From assembly GCF_009674675.1 (NCBI RefSeq), contig NZ_WKJC01000002.1:124001-188000 (forward strand): a DNA stretch of 64,000 bases, written 5' to 3'. The notes beneath the pieces are model-generated. The model saw only the letters and a list, made by a program, of their open reading frames with translations. It did no database searches and had not been told where the DNA came from. The stretch's first letter is position 1. Every line of letters begins with the position of its first letter. The position numbers were made by a program, and so were the translations under genes. Below are positions 16,803 through 25,254 of this stretch, in pieces. The DNA is from Kangiella sp. HZ709. Its GTDB lineage: Bacteria; Pseudomonadota; Gammaproteobacteria; Enterobacterales; Kangiellaceae.

Positions 16803-17564
16803 CTATTTACTAGCTTGTGCTTTAGCTTTTATATTATCAAGACGCTGAATTAAAACTTCTGCCGGTTGATAGCCGCCAATCAAATCACCGTTTTCTAAAA
16901 TAATACTTGGTGTACCGCCCAAGCCAAATTTACGCACTAGCTTCATATGCTCAGCGATTGGATTTTCGCAACTGGCTTTATTAAACTTTTGCTTGATCTT
17001 GGCATTAGTCATTGCCACCTGACGATCTGTTGAACACCATATCCCTTCAAGTTTTTTTGCTGCCGAAGACTGCAAACCTGCGCGAGGGAAAGCCAAATAA
17101 CGGAGAGTTATACCACGGTCTAAATAGTCTTGACGCTCCCGATGCAGTTTTCGGCAATAGCCACAATCAATGTCTGTGAAGATGGATATTACATGCTTTT
17201 CATTAGGCGCTTTAAAAACCACCATATCTTTTTCTGCTAGCTTTGCTATATCGGTTTTCCGCATTGGCGATTTTAGATTATTCCATTGTGCCTTTTGATA
17301 GTTGTTCAGGTTTACTCGAGTTTCTAAGTCAATGGCGGTGCCTTGAATGAAAAAGCGACCATCCTTAGATAAATAAATCAATTCTCCGTCCGCTTCCACT
17401 GCATAAAAGCCAGGTATTTTACTTTCTTCCATCAAAGTAATATTGAGGCTCGGAAAGCGCTGCTTCATTAATTCTTTAATTTTTGTTTTATCGAGTTCTG
17501 CAGAAACGGCGTTGAAACTTACCGTCATTAATAAAGCTGTTACCAGCACCAATACTTTTTTCAT
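16803..17564 (-). CDS. dsbC: Thiol:disulfide isomerase DsbC
   Basis: Periplasmic homodimeric disulfide isomerase that reshuffles wrong disulfides and is kept reduced by DsbD. About 253 residues from ATG at 17564, giving a signal peptide MKKVLVLVTALLMTV ending near VSAELDK; the longer frame to 17576 would start with TTG. An N-terminal dimerisation domain (to about residue 80) and linker precede the thioredoxin-fold domain with active site CGYC and cis-proline loop GGTPSIIL. A second Cys pair (IWCSTD, ASCENP) matches the structural disulfide of DsbC. It lies downstream of xerD in the same direction, as in E. coli. Confidence 0.95.
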   Translation of the reverse strand: MKKVLVLVTALLMTVSFNAVSAELDKTKIKELMKQRFPSLNITLMEESKIPGFYAVEADGELIYLSKDGRFFIQGTAIDLETRVNLNNYQKAQWNNLKSPMRKTDIAKLAEKDMVVFKAPNEKHVISIFTDIDCGYCRKLHRERQDYLDRGITLRYLAFPRAGLQSSAAKKLEGIWCSTDRQVAMTNAKIKQKFNKASCENPIAEHMKLVRKFGLGGTPSIILENGDLIGGYQPAEVLIQRLDNIKAKAQASK

Positions 17565-17792
17565 TTTACCAACCAACTATTTTTAACAATAAATTACTTA
17601 TCAGTTTAAACCTTAGACTGTAAAGATCTAATGATGTTACTAAGCATTAAAAAAATATCACTAAGCAAGAGTGATAGCCTAAATATGAGGCTATTCTATG
17701 CCTTTTACATCAATTTCGAGTGAAGTTTACACAAAATTTACAAGCAATAACAATAGCTAAACTCTATAGCAAGATAGCCCACCGTCACCATG

Positions 17793-18683
17793 TCATCCTC
17801 TGGGATGATGAGTAGAATGTAACTGTTTTAACCGCTCTTTAGCAACATGTGTATAGATTTGGGTAGTTGAGAGGTCGCTATGTCCTAATAACATCTGTAA
17901 CGTTCTCAAATCCGCCCCATGATTTAATAAATGAGTTGCGAATGCATGCCTGAGCGTATGAGGCGATATTGGTTTATTAAAGCCGGCCTGATTTGCGTAA
18001 AATTTGATCCTATGCCAAAAAGTCTGGCGAGTCATTTGCTGGCCCCGGTTACTGAGAAACAAAACATCAATCACTTTACCTTTAGCTAATTCTGCTCGAC
18101 CTGCACGAATATAAGACAAGATAGCATCTAGAGCGACTTCCCCCATGGGCACCAGACGTTCTTTGTTACCTTTACCGACTACCCTGATCACGCCCTGTTG
18201 GAAACCAATTTGATTAATTTCTACAGAAATGAGCTCAGTTATCCGCAAACCACTAGAATATAACAGTTCAAGCATGGCTTTATCTCTTAAGCCCATTGGA
18301 GTTTCTAATTCTGGTTGTTGTAACAAATTGTCGATATCTTCTTCGCTAATAGATTTGGGTACTGGCGGTTGGATTTTTGGACTATCGATATGCAGTGTTG
18401 GATCTTCTGTTATTACATTATTTTGCATCATGTAACGATAAAATTTTCGTGCAGAGGATAAAAAACGCGCCGTTGAGCGACTATTAAAACCGTGCTTGTA
18501 TCTATTAGCCAAATAATTTTGTATATCCACTCTGCTAACATCGATCAAGAGGGTTTGATTGGTAGCAAGCCACTGAGAGAATTTTTTCAAATCACTACGA
18601 TAGCTGGCAAGCGTGGCATCAGATAATCCCTGCTCCATCCAGATTTGATCACAAAACTGTTCTATAATCTCTATATCACTCAT
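17793..18683 (-). CDS. xerD: Site-specific tyrosine recombinase XerD
   Basis: With XerC it resolves chromosome dimers at dif under FtsK control. The 296 residues (E. coli 298) have an N-terminal SAM-like core-binding domain (EQGLSDATLASYRSDL) and a C-terminal catalytic domain with Arg in SSGLRITEL, HxxR in HTLRHAFATHLL, His in LLGHSDLSTTQIYTH and the nucleophilic Tyr. ADLRTLQMLLGHSDL and the C-terminal LKQLHSTHHPRG tail are XerD hallmarks. The neighbour dsbC (228 bases downstream) is the usual XerD partner. The intergenic stretch holds a 7-bp inverted repeat (17674-17694) without a T-run. ATG at 18683. Confidence 0.96.
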   Translation of the reverse strand: MSDIEIIEQFCDQIWMEQGLSDATLASYRSDLKKFSQWLATNQTLLIDVSRVDIQNYLANRYKHGFNSRSTARFLSSARKFYRYMMQNNVITEDPTLHIDSPKIQPPVPKSISEEDIDNLLQQPELETPMGLRDKAMLELLYSSGLRITELISVEINQIGFQQGVIRVVGKGNKERLVPMGEVALDAILSYIRAGRAELAKGKVIDVLFLSNRGQQMTRQTFWHRIKFYANQAGFNKPISPHTLRHAFATHLLNHGADLRTLQMLLGHSDLSTTQIYTHVAKERLKQLHSTHHPRG

Positions 18684-18698
18684 GGCTTTATTGCTGAA

Positions 18699-19913
18699 AT
18701 GGCTCCCATTAGATTACTCTGTTTATTTTTTATTTGTATCTTAACTGCATGCTCTGATAATACGGATAAAATAGAAAAATATATAGCTAATAATACCCAT
18801 AAAATTAATTCCATATCACCAGGCGATAATAACTTTCAAGACTTAGTTAAGCTGGGTAATGTCATCGGTAATAAACGAGTAGTTCTATTGGGTGAGCAAG
18901 ATCATGGAGATGCCAATACTTTTCTTGCTAAAACTAGATTGATAAGATATCTACATTCTAAAAAAGGTTTCACTCGAATATTATTTGAAGAAGATTTTTC
19001 TAGCTTACTGCTTCATGACTTAAATAATTTACATAACCCAACCGACCGGATAACCAATACCCTTGATGACTATTGGCTTAAATGTAAAAACTTTCAACCA
19101 ATGATCCAATACTTTAATGATACCTTCAAAAGCTCTAATCCCATTATTTATTCCGGCATGGACATCTACATAGATGGTTCAGTGCCTACAAAATTACTAG
19201 AGCTAGAATTAAAGAAAATAATAGAGTCAAATCCTGCAATAGAGCTAGAAGCTTTGTTTAAAGATATAGTCATCTTCTATGAATATTCGAGCAAACGTAA
19301 ATTAGGGACTTTAGGTCGAGAACACATTGAAAAGCTATACTCAGAATTTAATCAATTAATCAATAAGATCCAACTGAATAAGTTTCAAGAGCAGATAATC
19401 GAAAACATTCAAGCCTACATGAGTTCGTTATTAGCTGATTACGGCGCAACTATAAGGGACTTGCAAATGGCCAAAAATGTACTTTGGTATATGAATAATT
19501 ATCCTGAAGACAAGTTTATTATCTGGACCGCCAATACTCATGCAGCTAAAAATGCTTGGGAAATGATTACCGGCAAATACGGCCGAAGACGTTCGATGGG
19601 AGAACATTTATCTAAGAGTATACCCCATGAGTTATATTCTATTGGCACTGTCTCTTATGCTGGCAATTTTGGAAGAGTCAATCAATCACTAAAGCAGATT
19701 AAAGTACCACCTAGTACAAGCCTAGATCATTGGCTTAAAAAAAATAACTTTAATTACGCATTTATAGATTTCAGTTTGTTTAACTCTAAAGTTAAAAATT
19801 ACTCTTCAATGTACAATGCTAAAGGGCTTAGCCACAATTTAGAAAAAGGTCAGTGGCATAAGATATTTGACGGGATTCTTTATGTTGAAAAAATGAAGTC
19901 CTGCCTGAATTAA
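18699..19913 (+). CDS. Erythromycin-esterase-like lipoprotein
   Basis: About 404 residues from the ATG at 18699, which yields a lipoprotein signal (MAPIRLLCLFFICILTAC, Cys18); the longer frame from 18645 would overlap divergent xerD. The body matches the erythromycin esterase family (Pfam PF05139): GEQDHGDANTFLAKTRLI with the family's Glu and His pair, LFEEDFSS, and IIWTANTHAAKN, which parallels the conserved H-x-N/H segment near the C-terminal half. Antibiotic-resistance members (EreA/EreB) hydrolyse macrolide lactones; most members, like this lipid-anchored one, have unknown substrates. Resistance should therefore not be assumed. Codon use is AT-rich like its surroundings. Confidence 0.8.
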   Translation: MAPIRLLCLFFICILTACSDNTDKIEKYIANNTHKINSISPGDNNFQDLVKLGNVIGNKRVVLLGEQDHGDANTFLAKTRLIRYLHSKKGFTRILFEEDFSSLLLHDLNNLHNPTDRITNTLDDYWLKCKNFQPMIQYFNDTFKSSNPIIYSGMDIYIDGSVPTKLLELELKKIIESNPAIELEALFKDIVIFYEYSSKRKLGTLGREHIEKLYSEFNQLINKIQLNKFQEQIIENIQAYMSSLLADYGATIRDLQMAKNVLWYMNNYPEDKFIIWTANTHAAKNAWEMITGKYGRRRSMGEHLSKSIPHELYSIGTVSYAGNFGRVNQSLKQIKVPPSTSLDHWLKKNNFNYAFIDFSLFNSKVKNYSSMYNAKGLSHNLEKGQWHKIFDGILYVEKMKSCLN

Positions 19914-19926
19914 CAGGCAGGGATAT

Positions 19927-20961
19927 TTATTTTACCGGAAAATATAGATGAGTAATGAGGTCTTTCTCTGCAGTAACACCAGGATCAGAAATATATTGCT
20001 CCCAAACATTACCGTTCATTTCTAAGCCATTGTCGGCGACATATTTGGCAAGCTTTTCGTATGACGCTGACATGCTCATATAGGAGCCAATATGTACCAG
20101 CTTAACTGCCTTTCCCGAATAAGATTGTTTGAACTTTATTTCGCTAGCATCATCAACTTCAGCAGGAATGTCAATTGGCATAGCTGCTTCAAACGCCCAA
20201 AAACCTTCTTCTGGACTACCTCCAGTTGTAATGGCTAATGGTGGCCCTGCAAAATTTAATTGTTTCTCAGCCATAAAGCCAATCAATTTGGCGTAATCTT
20301 GCGCCATTGCTTGAGAAATTTTATCGGCGTCAAAATCAACCTTATTACTAACATATAGCAGTGCTTGCGCGTCAACTGTAACTAATTCAGGTTTGTGCTC
20401 AATACTGTCTACTTGTATAGCTAGTTCTGCTTGTTTAGGCAATGACTCAACTTTAGCCTTTAAATTCTTCAGTCCGGCTTCATACATATCGCCAACAAAC
20501 GAATCGATCATTAACCCCATATATTTATCGATAGGACCATTAAGATCAACTTTAAAACTCCAAGTGACTTTAGTGCCATCATTTAAAGGCTCCAAATCAT
20601 AAGCAGCATAAGCTGGCGGCTGACCATCAAAAATGAGTTCTGATCTAATATTTTGATATGGATTAGACTCAATAATTTCTTGCGTACCTTTACCCGTTTT
20701 TTCTCCTTCCCATGCTAACTTACCACCAATGCCTATTTCCGGGCCTGAAAACTCATACTTGCCTTCTGGCTCCATTTCAAACCAAGGTGACCATTCATTA
20801 AAATTTTTCGCTTTATTCAAATAGTCAAAAACCTGAGCAGAAGAAGCCTTAATAACTACTGAGCGATTGATGCTTGCTTCCTTTGGTAAGAAGAAGCTCA
20901 CTACAAATAAAATGCCAATAACAATAGCAAAAAACATTAATAACTTTCTTAGAAAAGCCAT
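19927..20961 (-). CDS. Membrane-anchored SRPBCC + GyrI-like effector-binding protein
   Basis: About 344 residues from the ATG at 20961, preceded by GGGGGA seven bases upstream; a TTG 15 bases further out is less likely. A single N-terminal transmembrane helix (MAFLRKLLMFFAIVIGILF) anchors a polyketide-cyclase/SRPBCC domain (about residues 30-180; SVVIKASSAQVFDYL, FNEWSPWFEM) followed by a GyrI-like/AraC effector-binding domain (about 190-344; KLVHIGSY, KYVADNGLEMNGNVWEQYISDP). Both are hydrophobic-ligand folds. The SRPBCC-GyrI arrangement is seen in many gammaproteobacterial genomes without known function. The genes on both sides are separated by their own signals, so it is probably monocistronic. 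Confidence 0.85.
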   Translation of the reverse strand: MAFLRKLLMFFAIVIGILFVVSFFLPKEASINRSVVIKASSAQVFDYLNKAKNFNEWSPWFEMEPEGKYEFSGPEIGIGGKLAWEGEKTGKGTQEIIESNPYQNIRSELIFDGQPPAYAAYDLEPLNDGTKVTWSFKVDLNGPIDKYMGLMIDSFVGDMYEAGLKNLKAKVESLPKQAELAIQVDSIEHKPELVTVDAQALLYVSNKVDFDADKISQAMAQDYAKLIGFMAEKQLNFAGPPLAITTGGSPEEGFWAFEAAMPIDIPAEVDDASEIKFKQSYSGKAVKLVHIGSYMSMSASYEKLAKYVADNGLEMNGNVWEQYISDPGVTAEKDLITHLYFPVK

Positions 20962-21035
20962 GATAGATTCCCCCAATCACATATAAGCTTTAAAAGTATA
21001 TGCTACCTAAATTTAATTGATAACACCATTATTAA

Positions 21036-21059
21036 AAAGGCCGCACTTTGGCAGCCTTT
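21036..21059 (-). terminator. Terminator after the first outer-membrane barrel gene
   Basis: AAAGGC...GCCTTT hairpin with additional inner GC/GC pairing. Read on the minus strand it is followed by TTTTTAATAAT, about 20 bases after the stop codon at 21080. Confidence 0.75.
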
Positions 21060-21079
21060 AGTCGATAAATGTGTCAACC

Positions 21080-21664
21080 CTAGAAGTCAAATCTTGCTGA
21101 AATACCATAGATATTGACATCGCTTTCAAAACTAGCCTTCAAACCTAAAGACAAAGTACTAGTTAAATAATAACGCCCTTCGATGTTAATAAAAGTAGAA
21201 GAATCATCTAGGTTAAAATGCTGGGCATTAATACCCCATTCTAATTCTGGTGTTGCAAAACCTCGAAAACCAACTAATAGATTTGCGCCAGAGTCATCGA
21301 TCAAGTTTGCCTGACCAAAACCACTAGCATCAACGTCTGAGCTGGCATAACCTAACTCAGCAATAAAGTCGATATTGCTAGCCATTGGCATATGGTAGCC
21401 CGCGTTAATAGTGGTCAAATCAAAATCCAAATCAACGCCATTTTCATCGCCACTAGAACGTAAAGTATCGAGCTTTACATACCACTCTGGCAAAATACTG
21501 AATGAGCCACCCAAATTAATCCCATCAAGGTCAAATGAAACCGTATTAAAGTCCACATCCACCTGATTCCAGCCAGCGGTAAAGTAATCATACCCAACAT
21601 CTTTTGCTGAAGCCGCACTAGCAAAGGCGCTAGCTACCAATAAAGTTATTAGTTTTTTTGCCAT
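21080..21664 (-). CDS. Small outer-membrane beta-barrel protein, copy 1 of a tandem pair
   Basis: A 194-residue protein with a cleavable signal peptide (MAKKLITLLVASAFASAASA) and a body of alternating strands ending in the C-terminal aromatic signature ARFDF recognised by the BAM machinery. The size fits an eight-stranded barrel of the OmpA/OmpX/Ail type. Loops are rich in Asp and Gly (GDENGVDLDFDL). It is clearly homologous along its entire length to the next gene (shared PEWYVKLDT, GYHMPM, DFIAELGY, SSTFIN, EGRYYLT/FT, SFESD). The ATG has AGAGAGGAA upstream, identical in context to copy 2. The function (structural, adhesion or small pore) is unknown. Confidence 0.85.
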   Translation of the reverse strand: MAKKLITLLVASAFASAASAKDVGYDYFTAGWNQVDVDFNTVSFDLDGINLGGSFSILPEWYVKLDTLRSSGDENGVDLDFDLTTINAGYHMPMASNIDFIAELGYASSDVDASGFGQANLIDDSGANLLVGFRGFATPELEWGINAQHFNLDDSSTFINIEGRYYLTSTLSLGLKASFESDVNIYGISARFDF

Positions 21665-21750
21665 TCTATATTCCTCTCTAAATTATATGGTCAAGCCATA
21701 TAAACCTTAGCACAGAAGACAATAGCTAAACTTGAACCTGAGTAACAAAA

Positions 21751-21772
21751 AAAGCAGCCCGTAGGCTGCTTT
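21751..21772 (-). terminator. Terminator after the second outer-membrane barrel gene
   Basis: GCAGCC-CGTA-GGCTGC hairpin. On the transcribed minus strand the loop is C(UACG)G, a very stable UNCG-class tetraloop, followed by seven Ts. It is almost the same sequence as the rplS terminator at 22455-22483. Confidence 0.88.
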
Positions 21773-21790
21773 TATTCACATCTTAAAAAA

Positions 21791-22369
21791 TTAAAAATCA
21801 AAGCGAGCATTGATGCCGTAAATATTAATGTCACTTTCAAAACTACCGCGAACCCCTAATGAAAAGCTATCCGTAAAATAGTAGCGCCCTTCAAGGTTAA
21901 TAAAGGTAGATGACTCATCCAAATCAGCATATTGAACATTCAAACCCCATTCAAAATTATCTGTAGCCAAACCTCTAAACCCTAATACTAAATTAGCACC
22001 TGAATCATCATTAGAGTCACTACCAAACTGAGAGCTCACTTCTGCGTCAGCTCCTACATAACCCAACTCCGCAATGAAATCGACACCATTTGACATAGGC
22101 ATATGGTAACCAAAGTTAACTGTAGTTAAATCGAAGTCAACATCTACCCCAGCTTCATCACCACTAGACATTAATGTGTCTAACTTCACATACCATTCAG
22201 GAGACAAACTAAAAGATGCCCCAAGGTTAAAGCCATCTAAATCGAATGATGCGCCATCTAAATCTACTTGATTATAACCAATAGTAAAATTATCGTAACT
22301 TAGGTCGCTTGCAGAAACGGTGCCAGTAAAAGCCGCTGCTACTAATAAAGTGATTAATTTTTTTGTCAT
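21791..22369 (-). CDS. Small outer-membrane beta-barrel protein, copy 2 of a tandem pair
   Basis: A 192-residue paralogue of the preceding gene. The signal peptide MTKKLITLLVAAAFTGTVSA is followed by a barrel ending NARFDF. Most strand sequences are shared with copy 1, while the Asp/Ser-rich loop around residues 115-130 (SSQFGSDSNDDSG) differs in length, as expected for surface loops. A strong Shine-Dalgarno (AGAGAGGAAAAC) precedes the ATG at 22369. Each copy has its own terminator, so each is probably an independent transcript. The pair is best explained by local duplication. Confidence 0.85.
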   Translation of the reverse strand: MTKKLITLLVAAAFTGTVSASDLSYDNFTIGYNQVDLDGASFDLDGFNLGASFSLSPEWYVKLDTLMSSGDEAGVDVDFDLTTVNFGYHMPMSNGVDFIAELGYVGADAEVSSQFGSDSNDDSGANLVLGFRGLATDNFEWGLNVQYADLDESSTFINLEGRYYFTDSFSLGVRGSFESDINIYGINARFDF

Positions 22370-22454
22370 AATGTTTTCCTCTCTGTTGTTAATACACTTA
22401 ATAAGGAAAGTACCATATCATGATTTTATAAAATTAAAAGTTAACGTATGTAAC

Positions 22455-22483
22455 AAAAAAAGCAACCCGTAGGCTGCTTTTTT
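22455..22483 (-). terminator. Terminator of the rpsP-rimM-trmD-rplS operon
   Basis: GCAGCC-UACG-GGUUGC on the minus strand (one G-U pair), UNCG-class loop, followed by TTTTTTT about 20 bases after the rplS stop codon. Near-duplicate of the hairpin at 21751-21772. Confidence 0.88.
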
Positions 22484-22502
22484 AAATACAAAAATAAGAG
22501 TT

Positions 22503-22865
22503 TTATTTGTTCTTATTCTTAAGATCCAATTTTTCTTTAATACGCGCAGATTTACCTGAACGCTCACGCAAGTAGTAGATTTTCGCTTGGCGAACATCAC
22601 CACGACGTTTAACAGTAATACTGTCAACTAATGGGCTGTAGGTTTGAAATGTACGCTCAACGCCTACACCTGAAGAAATTTTACGTACTGTAAATGCAGA
22701 GTTAAGTCCACGGTTACGTTTAGCAATTACAACACCTTCAAAAGCCTGTAAACGCTCACGGTCACCTTCTTTAACTTTAACTTGAATTACAACAGTGTCA
22801 CCCGCGCCGAATGTCGGGATTTCTTTTGTCATTTGTTCAGCTTCTAACTGATCGATAATGTTCAT
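22503..22865 (-). CDS. rplS: 50S ribosomal protein L19
   Basis: L19 lies at the 30S-50S interface. About 120 residues from ATG at 22865, which has GAGGAG eleven bases upstream and begins [11 protein letters not shown] as in other L19 proteins; the longer frame to 22898 is not conserved. Family landmarks include [50 protein letters not shown] and the basic C-terminus [16 protein letters not shown]. It is the last gene of the rpsP-rimM-trmD-rplS operon, an order conserved across gammaproteobacteria, and is followed by a strong terminator. Confidence 0.98.
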   Translation of the reverse strand: MNIIDQLEAEQMTKEIPTFGAGDTVVIQVKVKEGDRERLQAFEGVVIAKRNRGLNSAFTVRKISSGVGVERTFQTYSPLVDSITVKRRGDVRQAKIYYLRERSGKSARIKEKLDLKNKNK

Positions 22866-22940
22866 GGCTGTGCTCCTCACTTGAGCTCTACTTTTCAATA
22901 GAATAAAAACTAATAAATATGGTGATGAATGAAAGTTTAA

Positions 22941-23696
22941 TTACTCGAGTTCATCGATAAATTCTTGCAACAAAGCCTGCTGTTCTTCGTTTAACTCAAC
23001 GTCTTGCAACAAGTCTTTGCGTCTTACCCAAGTCCTGCCCAGAGATTGCTTCAGCCTCCAGCGACGAATTTTCTCGTGGTCACCAGTTAGCAATATGTTT
23101 GGAACCTGTTTGCCCTCAAAACTCTCAGGGCGCGTATAGTGTGGATGATCCAATAAACTTATCCCATCGCCACTAAACGAATCCTCAACCGCCGACTGCT
23201 CATGCCCGAGTACCTCAGGCATTACGCGAACAACCGCGTCGATTACGGCCATAGCCGCAACTTCCCCTCCACTAAGAACAAAATCTCCCAGCGATATTTC
23301 TTGATCAATTTCTGATTCAATCACTCGCTCATCAATTCCTTCATAGCGCCCTGCTACTAATAGCAGGTTTGGCTTACTAGCCAACTCTTGAACCAGTTTT
23401 TGATCTAACTTTTTACCTTGTGGTGAAAGATAAATCTTATGGACCGGTTCGCCATCTATTGCCAATTTAGAATCGGCAAATCGAATCGCTTGGGTTAATG
23501 GCTCAGTCATCATCAACATACCTGGCCCGCCCCCATAAGGTCGATCATCTACCGTACGATGTTTGTCACTGGTAAAGTTTCTTGGGTTAGTCACTTCAAA
23601 CCCAACCTTACCTTTTTGAATGGCTCTGCCCACCACACCTTGCTCAGTCACCACATCAAACATCTGCGGAAACAAACTGATCACATGAATATTCAT
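22941..23696 (-). CDS. trmD: tRNA (guanine-37-N1)-methyltransferase TrmD
   Basis: SPOUT-class enzyme making m1G37 in tRNAs that read CNN and some other codons, preventing +1 frameshifts. About 251 residues from ATG at 23696 ([15 protein letters not shown]), preferred over the frame-extended start at 23717. The trefoil-knot and SAM-binding residues are visible ([45 protein letters not shown]), followed by the C-terminal helical domain with [12 protein letters not shown]. It overlaps the spacing of rimM closely (stop of rimM at 23723), consistent with one operon. Confidence 0.97.
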   Translation of the reverse strand: MNIHVISLFPQMFDVVTEQGVVGRAIQKGKVGFEVTNPRNFTSDKHRTVDDRPYGGGPGMLMMTEPLTQAIRFADSKLAIDGEPVHKIYLSPQGKKLDQKLVQELASKPNLLLVAGRYEGIDERVIESEIDQEISLGDFVLSGGEVAAMAVIDAVVRVMPEVLGHEQSAVEDSFSGDGISLLDHPHYTRPESFEGKQVPNILLTGDHEKIRRWRLKQSLGRTWVRRKDLLQDVELNEEQQALLQEFIDELE

Positions 23697-23722
23697 CCGA
23701 ACAGCCTTAAAGCCCAAAGCGC

Positions 23723-24247
23723 TTATACATAGTCAGCTTGCCAATCAACCGTGATTAATTTCGCGGCTAAATCAACCTTAATAACACTATAGTCCAGTAC
23801 AAATGGAATCAAAATTTCTTCTGTCCCATCGGCTTTAACCACCAACACATCGTTTGCACCAGTTTCCATCAGTTTCTTAACTTGACCAAAGTTTTCACCT
23901 TGCAAGTTAACCACTGACAACCCCACCAGATCGCGCCAATAATAATCGTCGCCTTCTAATTGAGGAAGCTGTGATTCGTCTATCGCCAACTCATTACCAT
24001 GGTAACTTTCGGCCAAATTACGATCATCACAACCTTTAATGTGAGCCACTACGGTTTTACCCTGCTCACGCCCTTTAGTTATGTCCAGTGGTAGCCATTG
24101 GCCTTTCACCTTCATATACCAAGGGTTATAGGAAAGAATGTTTTCCTTTGGATCAGTATAAGAATAAATCTTAATCCAACCCTTAATGCCATAAGCGCCA
24201 TTAATTTTCCCCACAATCAATGGTTTAAAATCAATCGGCAATGACAT
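23723..24247 (-). CDS. rimM: Ribosome maturation factor RimM
   Basis: Assists assembly of the 30S head by binding S19. It has 174 residues (E. coli 182). The N-terminal RimM domain shows [21 protein letters not shown], and the PRC-barrel begins near [20 protein letters not shown], with [15 protein letters not shown] at the end. ATG at 24247. It lies between rpsP (30 bases upstream) and trmD in the standard order. Confidence 0.97.
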   Translation of the reverse strand: MSLPIDFKPLIVGKINGAYGIKGWIKIYSYTDPKENILSYNPWYMKVKGQWLPLDITKGREQGKTVVAHIKGCDDRNLAESYHGNELAIDESQLPQLEGDDYYWRDLVGLSVVNLQGENFGQVKKLMETGANDVLVVKADGTEEILIPFVLDYSVIKVDLAAKLITVDWQADYV

Positions 24248-24277
24248 CTTCGACCTCTTAATAAATTAAGAAGTTAA

Positions 24278-24523
24278 TTATGCAGCTGCGTTATCTTTCA
24301 ACAACTTAGCAACACGAGCGCTTGGTTGTGCGCCTTGGCCAACCCAATGCTCAACACGCTCAGCATTAACGCGTAAACGCTCTTCTTGACCGCGAGCAAC
24401 AGGGTTAAAGAAACCTACACGCTCAATAAAACGGCCATCACGTTTCATACGTTGATCAGCAACTACTAAATGGTAAAAAGGGCGTTTTTTAGAACCGCCA
24501 CGAGCTAAACGAATGACTACCAT
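24278..24523 (-). CDS. rpsP: 30S ribosomal protein S16
   Basis: An 81-residue S16, an assembly protein of the 30S body. The conserved N-terminus [20 protein letters not shown] and the [10 protein letters not shown] block identify it. The start at 24523 has AGAGGA nine bases upstream. It is the first gene of the rpsP-rimM-trmD-rplS operon, so the operon promoter should lie in 24524-24774. In E. coli ffh is the immediate upstream neighbour; here five accessory genes intervene. Confidence 0.98.
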   Translation of the reverse strand: MVVIRLARGGSKKRPFYHLVVADQRMKRDGRFIERVGFFNPVARGQEERLRVNAERVEHWVGQGAQPSARVAKLLKDNAAA

Positions 24524-24774
24524 CGTTTAAATCCTCTGTTTTAAGTACATAAAAGCCTCGAAAACGCCATATTACGAGGTTTTCAAAGACTTACAAATTT
24601 TTAAGAGCGCGAATTTTACATGAAAAGAACGGCTTTGGGAAATGGTTTTTTGCCTCTGAAACCGCTTATTTTCAAAGCGTTGCCACATTCTTTACAGCCC
24701 ACTTTCACATTATATCCAAACCTAGTGTTATAAGCTTTTGAAAATCATCAATCAGCAGCATTCAGAGACACCTT

Positions 24775-25074
24775 ATGAAAACTACCCTAAAAGATTTAGC
24801 AAGTCAGAAAATCGACAAACTGGTAATCAATTCTCTTGAACAGGCTCTCTATCAAGCCATAGTGGTAATTAATAATGAAGAAAGGCTAGTTTGGGATTAC
24901 TCAGGCAAAACCTTACTTACCCACAGTCTAACTGAAATGCAAAATCACTTTGCCAAACTTGAGATTGCTCAGACCGTGATCAGGCATGAAAGTCCCTATG
25001 ATGAAATGATTGGACAAAGCACTATCAAGGACAATCGTATGGAAGTTCCAATTGGTAACTTTCAAAGCAGCTAA
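24775..25074 (+). CDS. DUF6482 family protein
   Basis: A 99-residue cytoplasmic protein without signal or membrane segment. The N-terminal LVINSLEQALYQAIVVINNEE, the middle LVWDYSGKTLLTHSLTEMQ and the C-terminal HESPYDEMIGQS match my recollection of the DUF6482 family common in marine gammaproteobacteria. Function unknown. ATG at 24775 in a region with no strong Shine-Dalgarno; a possible promoter (TTCACA ... TTATAA, 18-base spacing, around 24702-24733) lies upstream. It is the first of five plus-strand accessory genes between rpsP and ffh. Confidence 0.75.
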   Translation: MKTTLKDLASQKIDKLVINSLEQALYQAIVVINNEERLVWDYSGKTLLTHSLTEMQNHFAKLEIAQTVIRHESPYDEMIGQSTIKDNRMEVPIGNFQSS

Positions 25075-25101
25075 GTTCATTCGAATCAAACCTGTTATTT
25101 G

Positions 25102-25196
25102 GAACAGTTTGTTACTATTTGCTACAGATAAAAATAAATACTAATGATAGATTATTCGCTAAAGATGCAAAACATTACTATTTTAGTGAATAGTAA
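25102..25196. repeat. Operator-like motif cluster upstream of the first Sel1-like gene (19-bp repeat copy A plus inverted repeat)
   Basis: GAACAGTTTGTTACTATTT (25102-25120) recurs without mismatch at 26908-26926. Its core AACA-GTT-TGTT is palindromic. Further on, TTACTATT-TTAGTG-AATAGTAA (25175-25196) is an 8-bp perfect inverted repeat using the same TTACTATT word. Together they look like regulator-binding sites for the gene starting at 25255. No regulator can be named. Confidence 0.5.
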
Positions 25197-25254
25197 CGTA
25201 ATTTAAATGTTACAGAGTAGCCATTAAAAAATGGCTTTAATAAAGGAGTCTATA

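Noticed and set aside
17674-17694. ATAGCCT/AGGCTAT inverted repeat between dsbC and xerD
   Set aside because: No T-run on either strand and it lies about 100 bases past the xerD stop, so I did not list it as a terminator.
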